From assembly GCF_904066215.1 (NCBI RefSeq), contig NZ_LR880474.1, forward strand, positions 2,976,001 through 3,040,000: a stretch of 64,000 bases of DNA, given 5' to 3'. Positions 54,708 through 62,277 of the stretch are shown piece after piece (the first letter of the stretch is position 1; every line of letters starts with the position of its first letter). The translations under genes were made by a program, and so were the position numbers. The notes beneath the pieces were generated by a model that saw nothing but the letters and a program-made list of their open reading frames with translations, did no database searches and had not been told where the DNA came from. The stretch comes from Microbacterium sp. Nx66. Lineage in GTDB: Bacteria > Actinomycetota > Actinomycetes > Actinomycetales > Microbacteriaceae.

Positions 54708-54934
54708 GCGGCACCTCCGGGGTCGGTGGGATACGCGAACAGGTCGTCGATCCCGACGCCGAAGGCCCGGGCGATCTGGAACGCGAGCTCGAGCGTCGGC
54801 GAGTACTTCTGCTGTTCGATCGCGATGAGCGTCTGCCTCGTGACCCCGATCGTGCGGGCGAGCTCGGCCTGCGTGAGTCCGGCACGCTCGCGGTGGGCGC
54901 GGATGCTGTTGGAGACGAGGGTGGGCTTGACCAT
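54704..54934 (-). CDS. Small XRE regulator
   Basis: 76 residues: NSIRAHRERAGLTQAELARTIGVTRQTLIAIEQQKYSPTLELAFQIARAFGVGIDDLF, a full Cro/CI HTH of the kind paired with small membrane proteins. Its ATG overlaps the TGA of the upstream membrane protein (TGATG). Twin palindromes at 55381 and 55424 around the operon promoter are the likely binding sites. Confidence 0.93.
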   Translation of the reverse strand: MVKPTLVSNSIRAHRERAGLTQAELARTIGVTRQTLIAIEQQKYSPTLELAFQIARAFGVGIDDLFAYPTDPGGAA

Positions 54935-55368
54935 CAGACCAGGCCCCGACGGTACGCGATCGCCCGGGCGACACCGCCGACGACGGCCGCCACGAGGAAC
55001 CCCGCGAACATGGTGTTCGCGATCCAGAACGCGTCGGCACCGAGACCGCACAGGACGATGACCCCGAGGCCGGCGATGGCGACGAAGGCCTGCTCCACGC
55101 GCGCCCCCATCCGGCCGATGTCCCGGTCGCGGATGTCGGAGCGGCCGACGCCGTCCGGATCGGACATCCCGGCGAGGATGCCCCAGAGGATGCTGAGCAC
55201 GATCGTCCCGACGATGCCCCCGCCGATCGTCCACAGCATCAGCGGGAACCAGTCCGTCGCGGTGAGCGGTCCGCCACCGGCCTGCTGCATGAGCAGCAGC
55301 ACGTAGACGACCGCGACGATCGGACTGACGATGAGCCCGGCCCAGACGTTGCGCTCCTCGTAGACCAT
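54934..55368 (-). CDS. Four-segment membrane protein paired with XRE regulator
   Basis: 144 residues with four hydrophobic segments (near 10-27, 43-66, 91-112 and 117-138) and a charged middle loop (SDPDGVGRSDIRDRDIGRMG). GAGGAGAAG lies before the ATG. First gene of a three-gene operon with an XRE regulator and an MDR oxidoreductase. Resembles actinobacterial membrane proteins that precede YozG-like regulators; function unknown. Confidence 0.82.
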   Translation of the reverse strand: MVYEERNVWAGLIVSPIVAVVYVLLLMQQAGGGPLTATDWFPLMLWTIGGGIVGTIVLSILWGILAGMSDPDGVGRSDIRDRDIGRMGARVEQAFVAIAGLGVIVLCGLGADAFWIANTMFAGFLVAAVVGGVARAIAYRRGLV

Positions 55369-55380
55369 GCGCTTCTCCTC

Positions 55381-55443
55381 GTGTCAAAGATTCTTGACAC
55401 GAGAGTACGTCCGCATCGCACCTGTGTCAAGAATCTTTTACAC
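55381..55443 (-). promoter_or_regulatory. Promoter flanked by twin XRE operators
   Basis: Operators GTGTCAAAGATTCTTGACAC (55381-55400) and GTGTCAAGAATCTTTTACAC (55424-55443), centres 43 bases apart. On the minus strand the second contains the -35 TTGACA (55430-55425); a 17-base spacer leads to the -10 TACTCT (55407-55402), and the first operator covers the start site. Strong case for autorepression. Confidence 0.85.
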
Positions 55444-55471
55444 CCGCATTCCGTCCCTGCGCAGTCTCTTC

Positions 55472-55597
55472 CGGGATCACAATCGCACCCCCGAGCCGCC
55501 GCTCCCGCCCGTTTCCGATCCCGCATGTCCTGCGCAGCCCGAGGCGGGATCGAAAACGCACCTGCCGGGGGCCGGGAAGGCACCTTTTCGAGCCCGC
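55472..55597. repeat. GGGATC-type intergenic repeat, locus 5 (two copies)
   Basis: Units 55472-55524 (CGGGATCACAATCGC...CCGATCCCGC) and 55544-55597 (GCGGGATCGAAAACGC...CCTTTTCGAGCCCGC). They occupy the gap between the putA stop and the XRE operon promoter, back to back with the end of putA. Confidence 0.8.
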
Positions 55598-55643
55598 ACC
55601 GCACTGGCACCGGCGCCCGCACCCGCACCGGAACGGGCGGGGG

Positions 55644-58600
55644 TCAGATGACGGAGGCGCTCCAGGGGTCGGGGTTTCCGTAGCGGTGGGCGGTGATCGA
55701 GACGGACTGCTCGTGCACGAACGGGAGGAGCTCGATGCGGGCCGCCGCCGTCACCTCCGCGTCGTACACCGCGAGGTCCGGATCACCGCCCGTCGCCACC
55801 GCCAGCGCGGAGCGCAGCGCCGCCACCGACTCCCGTCCGCCCACGAGCCGCACGCGCTCATGCCGCGGAAGCACCGGAACCCCCGCGTCTCCCGATGCTC
55901 CAGCCTCCTCGGCCACCCGCATCCGCTGGAGCCACTCGGCCTCGGTCTCCAGGAACACCACGGCGTCGAGGTCGCCCAGAGCATGCCGCACGCCCGCCGG
56001 AAGCCCGACCGGAGTGGACACGACGAAGCCCGCCCCCGCACGCACCCCCGCGATCACGACCCTCAGCAGGTCGTGCAGGGCGGCGTCCTCGGTGGCGCGG
56101 ATCTCCACCGGCACGGGCCGATACCGGAAGAGGTTGCGCTCGATCTCCAGCCGCGACACGTCTCGCACCCGGCCGAACTCCCGGTCCCAGGCCAGCGCGT
56201 CCGACAGGGCGGACCGCCGAAGCCACTCGAACGACTCGAACGGGAGGGAGGGCTGCGCGGCCTCGATGAGCCCGGTGATCCGGGAGTCGAGCCCGCGGAG
56301 GTGGAGGGTGCTCGACGCCGGGGACCCGTGCTGCGCGCGCCACGTTACGAGCCCGATGAGGTGGTTCGGCCCGCCGGGCTTGGCACCGGCGCCGACGGAG
56401 GAGCGCTTCCACCCGCCGAACGGCTGCCGCTGTACGATCGCTCCGGTCGTGCCGCGATTGACGTAGAGGTTCCCGGCCTGCACGCGGTCGAGCCAGAAGG
56501 CCAGGTCGTCGGGATCCTGGGTGTGGAGCCCCGCCGTGAGACCGTAGGCGACCGCGTTCTGCAGGTCGACGGCCTTCGCGAGGGTCGGTGCGTGCATGAT
56601 CCCGAGGACAGGTCCGAAGAACTCCTCGGTGTGGAAGCGAGAGCCGGACTGCACGCCGACCCGCACGCCGGGGCGCCAGAGCCGTCCGCTGCCGTCGTCG
56701 GCGGGGTCGAGGGCGGGTTCGATGAGCCACCGCTCGTCGCCCTCCAGCTCGGAGAGGGCCCAGGCGAGCTTGCCCTCGGGCTTCTCGATGACGGGGCCCA
56801 CCTCGGCGAGCGGATCCGAGGGCCAGCCGACCCGCAGCGAGCGGACCGCGTCGGCGAGCTGACGCGCGAAGCGCTGCGAGCGCCCCACCGGCCCGACGAG
56901 GATCGCGAGCGACGCCGCGGAGCATTTCTGCCCCGCGTGCCCGAACGCGCTCTTCACGAGGTCGGCCACGGCGAGGTCGAGGTCGGCCGAGGGCGTGATG
57001 ATCATCGCGTTCTTGCCGCTGGTCTCCGCGAGCAGAGGCAGGTCGGGGCGCCAGGAGCGGAACAGCGCCGCGGTCTCCCATGAGCCGGTGAGGATCACCC
57101 GGTCCACGGCCTCGTCCGTGATGAGGGCACGGCCGAGGTCGCCTTCCTCGATGTCGACGAGAGCGAGGGCTTCGCGGGGCACGCCGCCCTCCCACAGCGC
57201 CGCCACGAGCACCGCCGCGCACCTGCGTGCCTGCGGGGCGGGCTTGAGGACGACGCCGGACCCCGCGGCGAGCGCCGCCAGAACGCCACCGGCAGGGATC
57301 GCGAGGGGGAAGTTCCACGGCGGAGCGACGACGGTCACCCTGGCGGGGACGAACACGGCGCCGGAGATCGCATCGAGCTCGCGGCACGTCGCGGCGTAGT
57401 ACCGGGCGAAGTCGACGGCTTCGCTCACCTCGACGTCAGCCTCGGCGAAGACCTTGCCGGTCTCCGCGGCCGCGACCTCGATCAGCTCCCCGCGGCGGGA
57501 CTCGAGAGCGGCCGCCGCGCGCAGCAGCACCTCCGCCCGCTCGGCCGCGGGACGTGATCCCCACGCTGCCGCCGCGCCCTGCACGCCGCGCACGATGCGG
57601 CCGAGGTCATCGGCGTCATCGACGCGGGCCGCGTCCAGGACATCCCTCCCGACCGTCGAGTCCGCGAGCCTCGCACGGATCCCCGCTGCCCACTCGCGAT
57701 TGGCGGGGAGGGCGAGGTCGGTGTCGGCCGTGTTCACGAAGCCCGGCGCGCCCCCGGTGTCCTCCCCGCGCTCGCGCGCGGCGTACACGGCGGTCTCAAG
57801 GTAGGCGCCGGTGTCGGTGTCGTCGGAGCCGCGCACGATGCCGAGCACCGCCTTCGTGAGGTCGGCCTCCGCCACCGGACCGACCGGGGCGGGGCGCACG
57901 GACTCGTGCACGGGCGCGAGGCGGTCCTGGGTGCGCCGCGGGCCGAGGCCGAGGGCCGGGTCCCCCGCCCGGTCTAGGGCGTCGAGGAAGCGCTCGGCCT
58001 CCCGCGCGAAGAGGGACTCGTCGTCGTGCAGGTGGAACGCCGCGGAGAGGAAGTTCTCGGACGACGCGTTCTCCTCCAGCCGCCGCACGAGGTAGCTGAT
58101 GGCCACATCGAACTCGGCGGGCGCGACGACCGGCACGTACAGCAGCACCGGACCCACTTCGCGGGACACCGCCTGCACCTGCCCCTGAGCCATGCCGAGC
58201 AGCATCTCGAACTCGACCGCGTCGCGGACCCCGCGCTCCCCGGCGAGCAGCCACGCATGGGCGATGCCGAAGAGGTTGTGGCCGGCCACCCCGATCCGCA
58301 CCGAGGTCGTGTGCTCGGGCTGCAGCGCCCAGTCCAGGCAGCGCAGGTAGTTGGCGTCGGTGTCGAGCTTCGTGTCGTAGGGCGCGGGCGTCCATCCGTG
58401 CAGGGTCGCCTCGACGTGCTCCATCGCGAGGTTCGCGCCCTTCACGAGGCGCACCTTGATGCGGGCCCCGCCGTGGATCACGCGATCCTGTGCCCAGGCG
58501 GTGAGCTCCTGCAACGCCGGCAGCGCGTCGGGCAGGTAGGCCTGCAGCACGATCCCGGCCTCGAGTCCGGTGAGCCGAGGGTCCTCCAGGATCCGCGTGA

Positions 58601-59318
58601 AGACGGCGATCGTGAGGTCGAGGTCGCGGTACTCCTCCATGTCGAGGTTGATGAAGGTGCCGTCTTCCGCAGCCGTCACGTAGAGAGGGAGCAGCCGGTC
58701 GATGACCCGCTCGACGACCTCGTCGAAGCCCCACATCGAGATGCGGCTGACGATGGCGGAGACCTTGACCGACACGTAGTCGACATCCGGACGCCGGATG
58801 AGCTCGTGGATGCCGTCGAGCCGCCGCTGCGCCTCCGCCTCCCCGAGCACCGCCTCCCCGAGGAGGTTGAGGTTCAGGCGCGCCCCCGACTCCCGCAGCT
58901 TCTCGATCGCGGGTCCGAGCTTCGCCGGCCGGGCGTCCACCACGAGATGCCCCACCATCTCGCGCAGCGCCCGCCGCGCGATCGGCACGACCGGCGTCGG
59001 CAGCACCGGGGCGACCCCGCCGCCGAGCCGCACGGCGGAGCGCAGGTACCACGGCAGGAACTCCGGCACGATGGGCGCGATCCGGCGCAGCTGGGCGGCC
59101 GCAGCGGTCAGGCTCTCCGGCCGCATCACGCCGTCGACGAAACCGAGGGTGAACGGCAGGCCGTTGGCGTCGCGGAGGACGCCGGCGAGACGCTCGGCGG
59201 CGGGGTCGACGTCGGCCGCAGCCGCCTCGATCACCCAACGGCGCGCGAGTTCGACGGCCTGATCGGCGAGGGATGCGGATGCCCCCGCCTCCGCGGAGGA
59301 TGACGACGACTCTGCCAT
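55644..59318 (-). CDS. putA: Bifunctional proline dehydrogenase / glutamate semialdehyde dehydrogenase
   Basis: 1224 residues. The proline dehydrogenase barrel (about 60-440) shows LNLLGEAVLGEAEA, DYVSVKVSAIVSRISMWGF, INLDMEEYRDLDLTIAVF, RIKVRLVKGANLAMEHVEA and LRCLDWALQPEHTTSVRIGVAGHNLF. The aldehyde dehydrogenase (about 540-1010) shows APPWNFPLAIPAGGVLAAL, AETSGKNAMII and GHAGQKCSAASLAIL (catalytic Cys). A further C-terminal domain of about 200 residues follows. There is no N-terminal DNA-binding domain. Oxidises proline to glutamate and accepts the semialdehyde made by RocD. Confidence 0.96.
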   Translation of the reverse strand: MAESSSSSAEAGASASLADQAVELARRWVIEAAAADVDPAAERLAGVLRDANGLPFTLGFVDGVMRPESLTAAAAQLRRIAPIVPEFLPWYLRSAVRLGGGVAPVLPTPVVPIARRALREMVGHLVVDARPAKLGPAIEKLRESGARLNLNLLGEAVLGEAEAQRRLDGIHELIRRPDVDYVSVKVSAIVSRISMWGFDEVVERVIDRLLPLYVTAAEDGTFINLDMEEYRDLDLTIAVFTRILEDPRLTGLEAGIVLQAYLPDALPALQELTAWAQDRVIHGGARIKVRLVKGANLAMEHVEATLHGWTPAPYDTKLDTDANYLRCLDWALQPEHTTSVRIGVAGHNLFGIAHAWLLAGERGVRDAVEFEMLLGMAQGQVQAVSREVGPVLLYVPVVAPAEFDVAISYLVRRLEENASSENFLSAAFHLHDDESLFAREAERFLDALDRAGDPALGLGPRRTQDRLAPVHESVRPAPVGPVAEADLTKAVLGIVRGSDDTDTGAYLETAVYAARERGEDTGGAPGFVNTADTDLALPANREWAAGIRARLADSTVGRDVLDAARVDDADDLGRIVRGVQGAAAAWGSRPAAERAEVLLRAAAALESRRGELIEVAAAETGKVFAEADVEVSEAVDFARYYAATCRELDAISGAVFVPARVTVVAPPWNFPLAIPAGGVLAALAAGSGVVLKPAPQARRCAAVLVAALWEGGVPREALALVDIEEGDLGRALITDEAVDRVILTGSWETAALFRSWRPDLPLLAETSGKNAMIITPSADLDLAVADLVKSAFGHAGQKCSAASLAILVGPVGRSQRFARQLADAVRSLRVGWPSDPLAEVGPVIEKPEGKLAWALSELEGDERWLIEPALDPADDGSGRLWRPGVRVGVQSGSRFHTEEFFGPVLGIMHAPTLAKAVDLQNAVAYGLTAGLHTQDPDDLAFWLDRVQAGNLYVNRGTTGAIVQRQPFGGWKRSSVGAGAKPGGPNHLIGLVTWRAQHGSPASSTLHLRGLDSRITGLIEAAQPSLPFESFEWLRRSALSDALAWDREFGRVRDVSRLEIERNLFRYRPVPVEIRATEDAALHDLLRVVIAGVRAGAGFVVSTPVGLPAGVRHALGDLDAVVFLETEAEWLQRMRVAEEAGASGDAGVPVLPRHERVRLVGGRESVAALRSALAVATGGDPDLAVYDAEVTAAARIELLPFVHEQSVSITAHRYGNPDPWSASVI

Positions 59319-59382
59319 GTGACCACCCTAGGTCTCCGGTCGCGGAATCCCGGGGTGCCCGACCGGGCGGGCCGCAGCCGGG

Positions 59383-59949
59383 TCAGTTCCAGATGCTGGG
59401 GGCGGGCGTGCGCACGGGAGGCAGGGCGGACGCGGCGGCCCAGTCGTGCACCCACGCATCGATCTCCGGCACCCCGTCGGGCTTGCCCACCGCGGCGAAC
59501 AGCTCCTCGTTGCTGACCGTGCCGCCGGACCGGCGCAGGACGCGGGCCCGCACGATGGCCCTGGCGTAGACCTCGCCGGCGACCACCGCCCGGTGCTCCA
59601 GGAACAGCGCCTTCTCGTCGTGCCCGATGAAGCGGGACTGCACCTCGAACCGCTGCCAGAGCTGGAGCGACTTGCGGAAGGTGATGGTCTCGCTGGAGAC
59701 CACCGCGTACCAGCCCTGCTCCTTCATCACGTCGAACAGCCCCGTGCGGATGAGGTGGTCCCAGCGGCCGAGGTCGAACAGCGACAGGTACCGGCCGTTG
59801 TTCATGTGGCGGAGGATGTCGAGGTCCGTGGGCAGGGTGGTGACGGTGACGGTGCCGACGGCGGTCGGGTCGAGGGTCTTCCCCTGCCGTACGCGACGAC
59901 GCGCACCGAGGATCACGAGGAGGGTCCGCCAGATCACATTCACGAGCAC
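59383..59949 (-). CDS. Acyl-CoA thioesterase-like hotdog protein
   Basis: 188 residues from a GTG; upstream in-frame starts as far as 60051 are possible, so the start is uncertain. Hotdog fold of the Them6/YbgC-like kind: TTLPTDLDILRHMNNGRYLSLFDLGRWDHLIRTGLFDVM and AVVSSETITFRKSLQLWQRFEVQSRFIGHDEKALFLEHRAVV. The N-terminus is hydrophobic (VNVIWRTLLVILGA), perhaps a membrane anchor. Substrate unknown. Confidence 0.82.
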   Translation of the reverse strand: MLVNVIWRTLLVILGARRRVRQGKTLDPTAVGTVTVTTLPTDLDILRHMNNGRYLSLFDLGRWDHLIRTGLFDVMKEQGWYAVVSSETITFRKSLQLWQRFEVQSRFIGHDEKALFLEHRAVVAGEVYARAIVRARVLRRSGGTVSNEELFAAVGKPDGVPEIDAWVHDWAAASALPPVRTPAPSIWN

Positions 59950-60073
59950 TGATCGTAGCCATCCGCGCACGACGGTCGAACTTCGTTGTCCGATTCCTCC
60001 ATGCCGTCGAAGGGCCTCCCACGGGCCGTCATCCCGATTTCCGATTTCCACGGACCCGCCGTAGAGTCACCGC

Positions 60074-60583
60074 ATGAGCGCCGAAGCCCAGCCCGAAGTC
60101 ATCGTCCGTCCGGTCCGTGATGTGGATGCGGAAGCCCTCGGTCGCGTGCATGCGCAGTGCTGGCACGAGACCTACGATCACCTCATCAGCAAGGCGGCGC
60201 TGGAGAAGGTCTCGCCCCGCCGTATGGCCGAGCTGTGGACGCACTGGGCCTCGCAGGGCCCCGACTTCAAGATGAACGCGGCGCTCGTCGACGGCGAGAT
60301 CGTCGGCTTCGTCGGCTCGGGTCCGGCCCGCGACAAGGACGCCCCGGCGTTCCGCGAGCTGTACTTCATCTACCTGCTCGACGCCTACCACTCGACGGGC
60401 ATCGGACAGAAGCTCTTCGACGCGGCCGTCGAGAAGGACGAGCCGCTCTACCTCTGGGTCGCCGAGGACAACCCTCGCGCGCACCGTTTCTACACGCGCA
60501 ACGGGTTCCACCTCGACGGCGCGGCGCACACCGAGCCGTTCCTGGGCGAGACGCTCACCGAGGTCCGCTTCGTGCGCCCCTGA
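60074..60583 (+). CDS. GNAT-family acetyltransferase
   Basis: 169 residues: VIVRPVRDVDAEALGRVHAQCWHETYDHLISKAALEKVSP, FIYLLDAYHSTGIGQKLFDAAV (acetyl-CoA loop) and LYLWVAEDNPRAHRFYTRNGFHLDG. Similar in layout to the protein at 39376. Substrate unknown. Single gene closed by a strong bidirectional terminator. Confidence 0.9.
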   Translation: MSAEAQPEVIVRPVRDVDAEALGRVHAQCWHETYDHLISKAALEKVSPRRMAELWTHWASQGPDFKMNAALVDGEIVGFVGSGPARDKDAPAFRELYFIYLLDAYHSTGIGQKLFDAAVEKDEPLYLWVAEDNPRAHRFYTRNGFHLDGAAHTEPFLGETLTEVRFVRP

Positions 60584-60596
60584 CCCTCGTCCTCAC

Positions 60597-60628
60597 CGAA
60601 AGGGCCGCCCCGCGGGGCGGCCCTTTCG
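60597..60628. terminator. Bidirectional terminator
   Basis: A 32-base perfect palindrome (16-base arms, CGAAAGGGCCGCCCCG) between the convergent GNAT and thiolase genes. AAA on one side and TTT on the other make it work in both directions. Confidence 0.9.
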
Positions 60629-60635
60629 TCTGCGC

Positions 60636-61787
60636 TCAGAGGCGTTCGATGATCGTGACGTTCGCGACGCCGCCGCCCTCGCACATCGTCTGCAGGCCGT
60701 ACCGTCCGCCGGTGCGCTCCAGCTCGTTGAGCAGGGTCGCGAGGATGCGCGTGCCGGTCGCGCCGATCGGGTGCCCCAGTGCGATGCCGCCGCCGTTGAC
60801 GTTGACCTTCTCGTGCGGCGCACCGGTCTCGCGCATCCAGGCGAGCACGACGGAGGCGAACGCCTCGTTGACCTCGAACAGGTCGATGTCACCGATCCGG
60901 AGGCCCGTGCGCTCCAGCGCGTGCCGGGTCGCCGGGATCGGTGCCGTGAGCATGAGCACGGGGTCGTCGCCGCGGACGGAGACGTGGTGGATGCGGGCCC
61001 GCGGCGTGAGGCCGTGCTCCTGCACCGCCCGCGCACTGGCGATGAGCACGGCACTCGACGCATCGCTGATCTGCGACGCGACGGCGGCGGTGATCCGTCC
61101 ACCGGGCGCGAGCGGCTGCAATCCCGCCATGCGTTCGAGGGTGGTGTCCCGGCGCACGCCCTCGTCGTGGTCGAGCCCGGCGAGCGGCGCGATCTCCGCC
61201 GCGAACCGCCCCTCGTCCTGGGCCTGGGCCGCCCGGCGGTGGCTCTCCAGCGCGTACCTCTCCATCTCCTCCCGTGAGATGTCCCACCGCTCGGCGATGA
61301 GCTCCGCGCCGCGGAACTGCGAGATCTCCTGGTCGCCGTAGCGCTCCCGCCACCCGGGGGACTCGGCGTACGGCGTCGTGAAGCCGTACTCCCGGCCGAC
61401 GGTCGCGGCCGCGGTGAGCGGGATCCGCGACATGTTCTGCAGCCCGCCGGCGATCACGAGGTCGCTGGTGCCACTGAGCACCGCCTGCGCGGCGAAGTGC
61501 ACGGCCTGCTGACTCGATCCGCATTGCCGATCGATCGTGACGCCCGGCACGTGTTCCGGGAAGCCGGCGACGAGCGACGCGGTGCGCGCGACGTTCCCGG
61601 CCTGCCCGCCGATCGCATCGATGGCTCCGAGGATCACGTCGTCCACGGCGCCGGGGTCGATGCCGATCCGATCGACGAGGGCCCGCAGACTGTGCGCGCC
61701 GAGGTCGGCGGGGTGGATCTCCGCGAGAGCGCCGCCACGGCGTCCGACCGGCGAACGGACCGCGTCGACGATGTAGGCCTCTGCCAT
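60636..61787 (-). CDS. Thiolase (acetyl-CoA acyltransferase)
   Basis: 383 residues. Nucleophile Cys89 in DRQCGSSQQAVHFAAQAV, FEVNEAFASVVLAW, GGGIALGHPIGATGTRI and CEGGGVANVTIIERL are the complete thiolase set. Acts in fatty-acid or acetoacetyl-CoA metabolism. 13 bases downstream of the ASCH gene, last in a run that begins with an etfA-like gene, which suits beta-oxidation. Confidence 0.94.
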   Translation of the reverse strand: MAEAYIVDAVRSPVGRRGGALAEIHPADLGAHSLRALVDRIGIDPGAVDDVILGAIDAIGGQAGNVARTASLVAGFPEHVPGVTIDRQCGSSQQAVHFAAQAVLSGTSDLVIAGGLQNMSRIPLTAAATVGREYGFTTPYAESPGWRERYGDQEISQFRGAELIAERWDISREEMERYALESHRRAAQAQDEGRFAAEIAPLAGLDHDEGVRRDTTLERMAGLQPLAPGGRITAAVASQISDASSAVLIASARAVQEHGLTPRARIHHVSVRGDDPVLMLTAPIPATRHALERTGLRIGDIDLFEVNEAFASVVLAWMRETGAPHEKVNVNGGGIALGHPIGATGTRILATLLNELERTGGRYGLQTMCEGGGVANVTIIERL

Positions 61788-61800
61788 GATCTCCCTCTTC

Positions 61801-62274
61801 TCAGTCCTCCGTGCCGGCCGGCAGGAGCAGCCGGAAGCGCTCGCACAGCACCGGCATATCGGGTTCGTAGCCGCGCGGGTTCTCGGAGTGGGTGCGCCAG
61901 TAGCGCTCGTGCACCTCGCGCCAGTGCGCCAGGGTGCGATCCCCCTCCCCCTCGGCGAAGGCGTGCACCTCGTCGACCTCGTCGAACGGAACGATGTCGA
62001 TCGCCGTGGTCTCGATCACGGCGCGCGGAGCGCCGGTCCCATCGAGGATGATGCTGAGCTCGCCGACGGTCGGCAGCGGATCCCCCGACTCTTCGTAGTC
62101 CCAGAGAGAGGACGCCGTGCCCACCTTGATACCCGCGAGCACGAGCTCCAGGAGCTCGTCGGCGTGCTCCGGCGTCGCGCCGAAACCCCACGCCTCGGGA
62201 AGAGGCTCCGGCAGGTGGGGCAGCGCGATGCGGGCCTCGCGCCAGTAGTCCTCGATGGCGGTGCGATCGGTCAT
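61801..62274 (-). CDS. ASCH-domain protein
   Basis: 157 residues. EAWGFGATPEHADELLELVLAGIKVGTASSLWDYEESGDPLPTVGELSIILDGTGAPRAVIETTAIDIVPFDEVDEVHAFAEGEGD is a typical ASCH core with the conserved lysine and TxS segment, then the helix LAHWREVHERYWRTH. ASCH proteins are PUA-related and may bind RNA or act as amidohydrolases. Tightly spaced between the cytochrome b and thiolase genes. Confidence 0.9.
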   Translation of the reverse strand: MTDRTAIEDYWREARIALPHLPEPLPEAWGFGATPEHADELLELVLAGIKVGTASSLWDYEESGDPLPTVGELSIILDGTGAPRAVIETTAIDIVPFDEVDEVHAFAEGEGDRTLAHWREVHERYWRTHSENPRGYEPDMPVLCERFRLLLPAGTED

Positions 62275-62277
62275 GGA

